Source: an uncultured Prevotella sp.
GTDB taxonomy: Bacteria > Bacteroidota > Bacteroidia > Bacteroidales > Bacteroidaceae
Assembly: GCA_934203355.1 (NCBI GenBank)
Contig: CAKPZC010000064.1
Span: 1-12,142 of the forward strand
DNA length: 12,142 nucleotides
Reading direction: 5' to 3'
Within the stretch, counting starts at the first letter, position 1, and each line of letters opens with the position of its first letter. This document shows positions 8,301-12,142 of this stretch, piece by piece. The notes beneath the pieces are model-generated. The model did no database searches, had not been told where the DNA came from, and was given only the letters and a program-made list of their open reading frames with translations. The position numbers were made by a program, and so were the translations under genes.

Positions 8301-9989
8301 GCTATCATTGTTGGCATCGATAACTTTAAAGAAATCGAAGTCGTCCTGAGTATCGAATGTCTCAGTATATGGCGGTACCCAAGTATCACCAGCAGGAATA
8401 ACGTTTGTTGTGGCTGTCTGTCCAGCACGATTACCAGCAAAGGCAGTCACCTCATAATAGTAGCGTGCATGGGTATCGGGCAGCACGTCATTTAGAGTTG
8501 TAGCCTTCAAGTTCTCTGCAATAACCACCTCGTCGGGATAGCGCACCACGCGATAGTTTATGGTAGAATCGTCGACCGGACCACCATGAACCGACTTTGC
8601 TGGTGCTGTCCATGAAACAGTGGCGTTCTTGCCGTCTTCAGCTGAGAACAGAAGGTCGCCTACTGCCATCGGCACATCAGTGCCAACATAAGTATCAAGG
8701 CGTCGTGCGGTAGAGCGTCCTGCGTTATTGCCAATCTCTATCATTATTGAGTGTGCACCATCAACAAGATCAAGGGCTACCTCGACAGACTCGCCTGGCT
8801 TCACTGATTTTTCCACTGTATCACCGCCATCAGCAGTAATGTATGCTGTCAATTCGCCAGATAGTTCCTTATCAGAACTGTAGGTCTTCGACGGAGCAGT
8901 AAAGAGCAACTTGCCGTCGGCAAAGCTAATCTTTGAAGCAGCTGCTGGAGCATCGGCTTCTGCACTCGGAATGTAAAGACCCACAAAACGCTGCGACTCT
9001 GGGAACGTAGCAATATCAACAGCCTTGCCTGTCTTTACATTAATCTTGGTGAGATGTGTATTCCAGTCCTCAGTGAGATTAGCAAGATAAAGGTCGCCCG
9101 TCGCCCAGTCGAACGCGCCCGACTGGCTGGCAGTTCCATTCTGGTAATCCTTGCCACTCTTTACTTTCTCAAACAACTGAGTACTCTCCTTTGTTGCTGT
9201 ATCGAAAGCATAGAGTGTGGCAGGATAGTTGATGAAGTAGAGTTTACCATCTGGTGCTGCCGTTATCGACAACGGATATCCAGGCATATCTGCCACATAT
9301 GCAGTCTCATATGTAGAAGGGTCGAAAGTAAGTATTGACTTACCCCAATTCTCACCCCAATAAACTACATATATCTTGCCCGTTGCGGGGTCGTAGGTGG
9401 CAGCTTGAAGCGGTGTCACATCAGCATCGTTGAGTTTGAAGGCTATGTCATCCTTCTCTACCTCGCCAGTCTTTGCATTGACTATAGTCACCTTGCCTTC
9501 ATCAAAGATATAATATTCGTCCTTGACGCGCACATATACAGTGCCGGCGGGTAGAGCCTTGCCAGCTGCTTCGGCTTTAAAATCGGCTGTAGGTGCGGAA
9601 TGGAAAGAATAGATTTCATGGTCGGCAGTAGACAGCGACTCGCCAGGTTGCTGTTTGAATATGCCATACACAAGCAGACTGTCGGCATAGTTGTCGGCTG
9701 CCTTTATATTTGTAGTACCCTGCACCTTGCGTGGTGACTTGACATAGGAAGACTTAGCCGTAAACGACCGACCTGCCAGCAATTGTGCGGCGATGTCCTT
9801 AGGAGCAGTATTGAACTTGTTTGACGGGTTGAGCTTTATGCCGTGAATATTCGTGTCACGTGGTTCAGCCTTAGTTAAAGTAGACAATACTTTGTTTGGT
9901 ATTGGCAGTTGAGCATTGAGCGACTGGGCTATACCAGCGTTGACAGTCAACATGGAAAGCAATACCAATGAGGGTAATTTTTTATCCAT
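5370..9989 (-). CDS. Giant modular T9SS surface protein (beta-propeller-like, fn3, jelly-roll/cleaved-adhesin repeats)
   Basis: A 1539-residue exported protein. Residues 1-21 are a signal peptide (cut near GIA-QS). Residues about 185-335 carry short beta repeats (ATYDPATGKIYVV, AAPDGKLYFI, FDWATGDLYLA) like part of a YVTN/WD-type propeller. Then come two copies of a roughly 360-residue module (about 345-697 and 704-1073), each an fn3-like domain with TAPxKTY, an fn3 with HGG, and a jelly-roll domain of the cleaved-adhesin/choice-of-anchor-J type (PYTETF...DDYLVSP; PYNESF...VLMGP). A CARDB-like domain follows (1078-1182), then a third fn3 (about 1186-1215 and 1410-1460) split by a jelly-roll domain (about 1222-1400). 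Residues 1475-1539 (VVNLAGQTMF...GVYLVKV...KVIVK) are a T9SS type A sorting domain. No catalytic motif is visible. It probably acts as a surface-anchored adhesin or binding protein; exact ligand unknown. It follows the regulator gene by 195 nt, with its own promoter and terminator. Confidence 0.93.
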   Translation of the reverse strand: MDKKLPSLVLLSMLTVNAGIAQSLNAQLPIPNKVLSTLTKAEPRDTNIHGIKLNPSNKFNTAPKDIAAQLLAGRSFTAKSSYVKSPRKVQGTTNIKAADNYADSLLVYGIFKQQPGESLSTADHEIYSFHSAPTADFKAEAAGKALPAGTVYVRVKDEYYIFDEGKVTIVNAKTGEVEKDDIAFKLNDADVTPLQAATYDPATGKIYVVYWGENWGKSILTFDPSTYETAYVADMPGYPLSITAAPDGKLYFINYPATLYAFDTATKESTQLFEKVKSGKDYQNGTASQSGAFDWATGDLYLANLTEDWNTHLTKINVKTGKAVDIATFPESQRFVGLYIPSAEADAPAAASKISFADGKLLFTAPSKTYSSDKELSGELTAYITADGGDTVEKSVKPGESVEVALDLVDGAHSIMIEIGNNAGRSTARRLDTYVGTDVPMAVGDLLFSAEDGKNATVSWTAPAKSVHGGPVDDSTINYRVVRYPDEVVIAENLKATTLNDVLPDTHARYYYEVTAFAGNRAGQTATTNVIPAGDTWVPPYTETFDTQDDFDFFKVIDANNDSNTWDFLLPQVENANGYALLYGNGIADVDTGVYEGNGNDDYLVSPKIQLKAGSDYRLQFETYDNWFTNEYMTVLIGKKNQITGDEIVVKKFTDIHPYSQYSLLFNVPADGDYYLFLHADNPGQSVNIALDNLGIDEYASYNGPASATNVEAKAGEKGALNNTLSFTAPDKTYKDAALSDISYINVYRNGSKKPVHVFEAPKPGERLTWTDNNVEQGSVTYRIVAFSEAGQGCEALVTNWVGLDMPAKVGNLKLRMDENNHAVATWEKVGDKGMHGGYVNPDDVTYKLCRYNEYNFENHWEPVGDNTSELTQTDEGYAPWEGSQAYVDYMVFADNAAGTSEGEGLGIVLGTPYERPYNESFAGGFAGKDPWTLAANSYNYAWQMTTGSGLAVKPYDGDEGMLQFALKDSDSNNQVLMGPRISLVDSENPELSFFMYHGFEAEEGDLQLDVWTNYDDEGWKKTTTVEYNNGQDGWARFSLPLRKDANNVQVAFGGYAADASAAIYVDRLKIDEAVANDMAVESISIAKKRVEAGESTTIKVGVSNYGLQKASAYKVVLTRDGEPYAEKSGDAIEQNHAGSVVFDIPTTKAEATKSYTYRAAVVNDGDTNIANDSSAVVKLYVHGSVLPVVENLQGETTNGSSVALTWQKPSKSEIADAVTDGFDDYESFIIDGIGDWTTYDGDGTPTVYFGGPQIAHAFEAKAWQVWAPEEAGFSIEKFDMLTPHSGNKYLACWAASDGATATVPNDDWLISSEVTGGTDVSFYYRKPNDGNDPQIFEMLYSKTTNDPESFIAFDRDSIPTSTDWQHFDYTLPKDAKYFALRSCSKGAYTVAFLDDITYTPLYGTTSPVTLLGYNVYRDDKLIAEKVTTTSFTDNEASIGSHTYYVTAVWKEGESNCSGLYQADITTGISTASSTVGISVATSKNLITVSGADGKNIEVVNLAGQTMFRGVAAGTTSVSVATGVYLVKVANKAVKVIVK
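6771..7880 (-). repeat. Second copy of the ~360-residue fn3-fn3-jelly-roll module inside the giant protein
   Basis: Residues about 704-1073 repeat the order of landmarks found in residues about 345-697 (bases 7899-8957): TAPxKTY, an fn3 domain containing HGG, PY(T/N)E(T/S)F opening a jelly roll, and a (L/M)(V/G)(S/G)P strand. The copies are diverged at the sequence level, so this is an old domain duplication, not a recent DNA repeat. Boundaries are approximate. Confidence 0.6.
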
Positions 9990-10020
9990 AGTGCCTTGTG
10001 CTTTTTGGGTTAATTAATCA

Positions 10021-10060
10021 ATTGCAACGCTGCAAAATTATTAAATAAGTAGATTGCAAC
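10021..10060. promoter_or_regulatory. Direct repeat ATTGCAAC flanking the giant-protein promoter
   Basis: The 8-mer ATTGCAAC occurs at 10021-10028 and again at 10053-10060, 32 bp apart (three helical turns), the first near the predicted transcription start and the second touching the -33 element. An extra TGCAA at 10031-10035 makes a TTGCA/TGCAA inverted pair with the first copy. The placement suits a regulator that bridges or covers the promoter; function is inferred. Confidence 0.35.
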
Positions 10061-10062
10061 AA
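10033..10062 (-). promoter_or_regulatory. Promoter of the giant surface-protein gene
   Basis: On the minus strand a perfect Bacteroidetes -7 box TAATTTTG (10040-10033) lies 19 nt after TTG (10062-10060, in the context CTTG). Predicted transcription start near 10027, giving a leader of about 38 nt before the ATG at 9989, with AAGG eight bases or so upstream of the start codon as a weak ribosome-binding site. Confidence 0.6.
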
Positions 10063-10073
10063 GAAATATGGGG

Positions 10074-10099
10074 GTGACAAAACAGTGACACAAGTGTTA
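10074..10099. promoter_or_regulatory. Tandem GTGACA sites and near-palindrome upstream of the promoter
   Basis: GTGACA occurs at 10074-10079 and 10085-10090, exactly 11 bp apart, and the second copy forms the left half of the near-palindrome TGACACAAGTGTTA (10086-10099, one G-T mismatch pair). The palindrome is centred about 65 bp before the predicted start of the giant-protein transcript, a usual place for an activator. Candidate binding site for the adjacent HTH regulator; not proven. Confidence 0.35.
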
Positions 10100-10184
10100 A
10101 ATAGCGTGTTTTTATAAACAAATCACATTTTTATATACCTTTTACTACCAATTTATAGGTATAACATTGCTATATATAAAAAAA

Positions 10185-11864
10185 TCACATACCTATTATA
10201 TAATTATAAAGTTCCGACGAACTGTCGAGATTAAGTTTCTTGCTCAGTCGTATTTTGCGTCGGCGACACGACTCAGGGTTGATATTGAGCAGCGAGGCAA
10301 TCTCTTTTGTCTGCAAGTTCATGCGTACATAAGCCAGGAACCTGAGTTCGGAAGGCAGGAGGTCGGGATGCAACGACTGTAGGTGCTGCATGAAACCAGG
10401 ATTGGCAGCCTCGAAGTTGACAAGAAAATTCTCCTTCTCATTGTTCTCCTTAAGCAAATGGCGCAGGTGCAGGGTGAGCGTCTTCACCGCAGGCACCGAC
10501 TTAATGTCGGTCTCGTTATTGAGATAGTTGAGCAAATCTTCGATAAGTTCATTGCGCGAACTCACAAACATCGTTGTGGCAGACAGTTCGCGCTGCTTTT
10601 GCTCAAGCGACTGGTTCATCATCTCCTGTCTGTAGCGCGCCTCCATCTCCACCGACTTCATACGTTCCTCTGCCATCTGCTTCTCACGCTGGCGTTTTTC
10701 CTTCTCAAGGACAAGTATCTGGCTTTGATGGCGTGTCTTGGCTTTCTGGTTGCGCACGGCTGTGAATGCTATCACTACGAGGACTACACACAAGCACAAG
10801 AGAATAATAAGAATATAATGACGCTGGCGTATCTTGTCCATCTGTTGCTCCATATCGCTTGTGAAACGCAACACCTCAAGCTTGGTATGAGCATTGTCGA
10901 GCAACTGTTTGTTGGCAACATTCTTTATGGAATCGTTGAAAATAATTACAGAATCCTTGCAGGCAAGAGCCTTGTCAAGATTACCAGCATTGCGGTAAAC
11001 ATCTGATAATGTACTGTAGAAATAAGGCAAATTGCGCAATGCGGACGCTTGTCTTGCCTCGTCAACATACGATAGCGCTCGTACGAAATCACGTCGATTG
11101 CCATAAATATTCATCAAATAAATAAGCAATATGCCACGGTCGGACTCCCAAATATCCTTTATCGACAGTGTGCGCAGGCATAAGGCTTCGGCTTTAGCAT
11201 ATAGATTCTGAAGAAACATAGTCTCTGCCTCAATAGTTAGACTGTGAGCATACTCGGCTGTGCCGGGTGGAATAAGACGCTTTGATATTTCGATATACTG
11301 AAGAGCATTTGAATATTTGCCGAGTTTGTTGCATATTAGTGAGAGGTCGGTTGCAAATATCTGTTGCGAAAGGGTGTCGTTCATATTCTTAGAATCTCTA
11401 TAGCAGGGCAATACAAAGTCATAAGCACGTTTGTAGTCCTCTTGCTCGAAGTATACACCAGCAATGCCATTTATTATCTTAGCCTTGCGATTCCTCCCCA
11501 AATCGTTTTCCTGGCAAATCTTATATGCCTCATAATAATTGTGCAAAGCCTCGCCATGCTCGGACATAAGAAAATAGCACACGCCTATATCGTAACGCGC
11601 AAGACATTGATAACTCGGCTTACTTTTGTCGTCGGCTATCTGCTTAGCCTTAATGAAAAACTTCAATGCCTCAAGATGCTTGTTCTTGGCAAAAGCCTCC
11701 TCGCCTTGATCAAGAAGCGACTCAAGCACCTTCTCAGTCGGCACAGCATGTGCATAAGCTGCCATAGTCCACAGCAAAAAGCACGACAACATAACGAGAT
11801 ATATGCCAATACGCTTGCAAAGACTGAATGCTGTAAGGGAATATGTGTTAAACGTTTTCTTCAT
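10185..11864 (-). CDS. Transmembrane TPR sensor-regulator with coiled coil and LuxR/FixJ-like HTH
   Basis: A 559-residue one-component regulator of a type common in Bacteroidetes. Residues 1-39 hold a signal sequence (hydrophobic 19-36, cut near AYA-H). About seven TPR-like helix pairs occupy 53-309 (for example EAFAKNKHLEALKFFIKA, VYFEQEDYKRAYDF, VYRNAGNLDKALAC). One membrane span lies at about 350-370 (ILIILLCLCVVLVVIAF), so the TPRs should be periplasmic. A charged coiled coil follows (372-430, rich in K, E, R, Q), and the C-terminal HTH is at about 500-545: PSELRFLAYVRMNLQTKEIASLLN then a recognition helix with RRRKIRLSKKL. There is no histidine kinase or receiver domain. It lies immediately upstream of, and in the same direction as, three exported T9SS-type proteins, which are its likely targets. 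A perfect inverted repeat at its own promoter suggests autoregulation. After its stop there is a T-rich stretch but no convincing hairpin, so read-through into the next gene is possible. Ligand sensed by the TPR domain is unknown. Confidence 0.88.
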   Translation of the reverse strand: MKKTFNTYSLTAFSLCKRIGIYLVMLSCFLLWTMAAYAHAVPTEKVLESLLDQGEEAFAKNKHLEALKFFIKAKQIADDKSKPSYQCLARYDIGVCYFLMSEHGEALHNYYEAYKICQENDLGRNRKAKIINGIAGVYFEQEDYKRAYDFVLPCYRDSKNMNDTLSQQIFATDLSLICNKLGKYSNALQYIEISKRLIPPGTAEYAHSLTIEAETMFLQNLYAKAEALCLRTLSIKDIWESDRGILLIYLMNIYGNRRDFVRALSYVDEARQASALRNLPYFYSTLSDVYRNAGNLDKALACKDSVIIFNDSIKNVANKQLLDNAHTKLEVLRFTSDMEQQMDKIRQRHYILIILLCLCVVLVVIAFTAVRNQKAKTRHQSQILVLEKEKRQREKQMAEERMKSVEMEARYRQEMMNQSLEQKQRELSATTMFVSSRNELIEDLLNYLNNETDIKSVPAVKTLTLHLRHLLKENNEKENFLVNFEAANPGFMQHLQSLHPDLLPSELRFLAYVRMNLQTKEIASLLNINPESCRRRKIRLSKKLNLDSSSELYNYIIGM

Positions 11865-11874
11865 TTATCTTTTC

Positions 11875-11897
11875 CATCTTATATACAATATAAGATG
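11875..11897. promoter_or_regulatory. Perfect 10-bp inverted repeat at the regulator promoter (operator candidate)
   Basis: CATCTTATAT (11875-11884) and ATATAAGATG (11888-11897) are exact reverse complements separated by ACA. The palindrome directly abuts the -7 box and covers the predicted transcription start, ending 10 nt before the start codon. A protein bound here would block transcription initiation, so it is best read as a repressor or autoregulatory operator. An RNA hairpin is less likely because the transcript would probably start inside it. Confidence 0.55.
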
Positions 11898-11929
11898 CAA
11901 AGGTAATGTGAAATAAGTAAACTAACAAA
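11898..11929 (-). promoter_or_regulatory. Promoter of the TPR-HTH regulator gene
   Basis: Minus-strand TTTG (11929-11926), a 20-nt spacer and TACCTTTG (11905-11898) match the Bacteroidetes promoter consensus exactly in both boxes. Predicted start near 11892 and a leader of about 28 nt containing the purine stretch GGAAAAG before the ATG at 11864. Confidence 0.7.
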
Positions 11930-11955
11930 TTCTGAAACATAAATACCTAATGTTT

Positions 11956-11999
11956 AGTAATGTGGCTACAAAAATGCTAATAGCCACATTACTTTTTTT
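11956..11999 (+). terminator. Orphan plus-strand hairpin terminator or attenuator
   Basis: AGTAATGTGGCTA (11956-11968) and TAGCCACATTACT (11981-11993) form a perfect 13-bp stem with a 12-nt loop, followed directly by a run of seven T (11993-11999, the first T closing the stem). The polarity is plus strand, but the only gene to its left is on the minus strand. It may end an unannotated short plus-strand RNA, stop antisense transcription into the divergent region, or act as a leader attenuator for a gene to the right. Confidence 0.6.
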
Positions 12000-12097
12000 G
12001 TTTTATTGATTGTTACCTTTTTTTTTTCTAAAAAGCGGTCTCAGTTATCAATACAACGTTCAGCCTTAAGTAACTGTTCAAAATTAATTTTATAAAT

Positions 12098-12142
12098 ATG
12101 AATAATTCACGAATAAGTTCGTACCCACAGATGCCAAGGCCA
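12098..12142 (+). CDS. Possible 5' end of a divergent gene, cut by the window edge
   Basis: An ATG at 12098 opens 15 codons without a stop up to the last base (MNNSRISSYPQMPRP). The AT-rich DNA before it and a marked rise in G+C after it fit the start of a coding region divergent from the regulator gene. No clear promoter or ribosome-binding site is visible, and the peptide is too short to assign a family. The 98 bases between 12000 and 12097 hold a T10 tract (12018-12027) and nothing else recognised. Confidence 0.4.
   Translation, partial: MNNSRISSYPQMPRP

Noticed and set aside
10383..11006. 207-codon plus-strand open frame antisense to the regulator gene
   Set aside because: It lies wholly inside the well-supported TPR-HTH gene, and its leucine/histidine-rich translation is what the complement of a coiled-coil/TPR gene yields. 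No promoter or recognisable domain.
11364..11906. 180-codon plus-strand open frame running into the regulator promoter region
   Set aside because: Antisense to the TPR region, no recognisable domain, and it reads through the minus-strand promoter and palindrome. Its end is about 50 nt before the orphan hairpin, but that alone does not make it a gene.

Overview
The window looks like a chromosomal segment of a Bacteroidales bacterium of the Prevotella/Bacteroides type; the genus is inferred. The evidence is: proteins with C-terminal type IX secretion (T9SS) sorting domains, an M6-family metalloprotease and an Omp28-like protein with endings typical of that order, promoters that fit the Bacteroidetes pattern (TTTG or TTG about 19-21 nt before TAnnTTTG), and start codons preceded by A-rich leaders rather than strong Shine-Dalgarno sites.

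Layout: one plus-strand gene at the left (36-812) encodes a small secreted GH16 beta-glucanase. It ends at a very strong hairpin terminator (833-893). Convergent to it, four minus-strand genes fill almost all of the rest. In transcription order they are: a membrane-anchored TPR/coiled-coil/HTH regulator (11864-10185); a 1539-residue modular surface protein with fn3, jelly-roll and T9SS domains (9989-5370); a hairpin terminator (5352-5300); an Omp28-like protein with a thioredoxin-type CGWC motif and a T9SS tail (5239-3437); and, 15 nt further on, an M6 metalloprotease with a nested fn3/jelly-roll region and a T9SS-like tail (3421-941). The last two form an operon. At the right edge, plus-strand DNA diverges from the regulator gene and may hold the first 15 codons of another gene (12098-12142).

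How they may work together (inference): the regulator has a periplasmic TPR domain, one membrane span, and a cytoplasmic coiled coil with a LuxR/FixJ-like helix-turn-helix. It sits directly upstream of three exported cell-surface or secreted proteins and is a natural candidate for controlling them. The intergenic DNA supports a controlled locus: a perfect 10-bp inverted repeat abuts the -7 box of the regulator gene, and perfect direct repeats and a tandem GTGACA/palindrome array surround the promoter of the giant protein gene. No CRISPR array, tRNA, rRNA, insertion sequence or transposase was seen.
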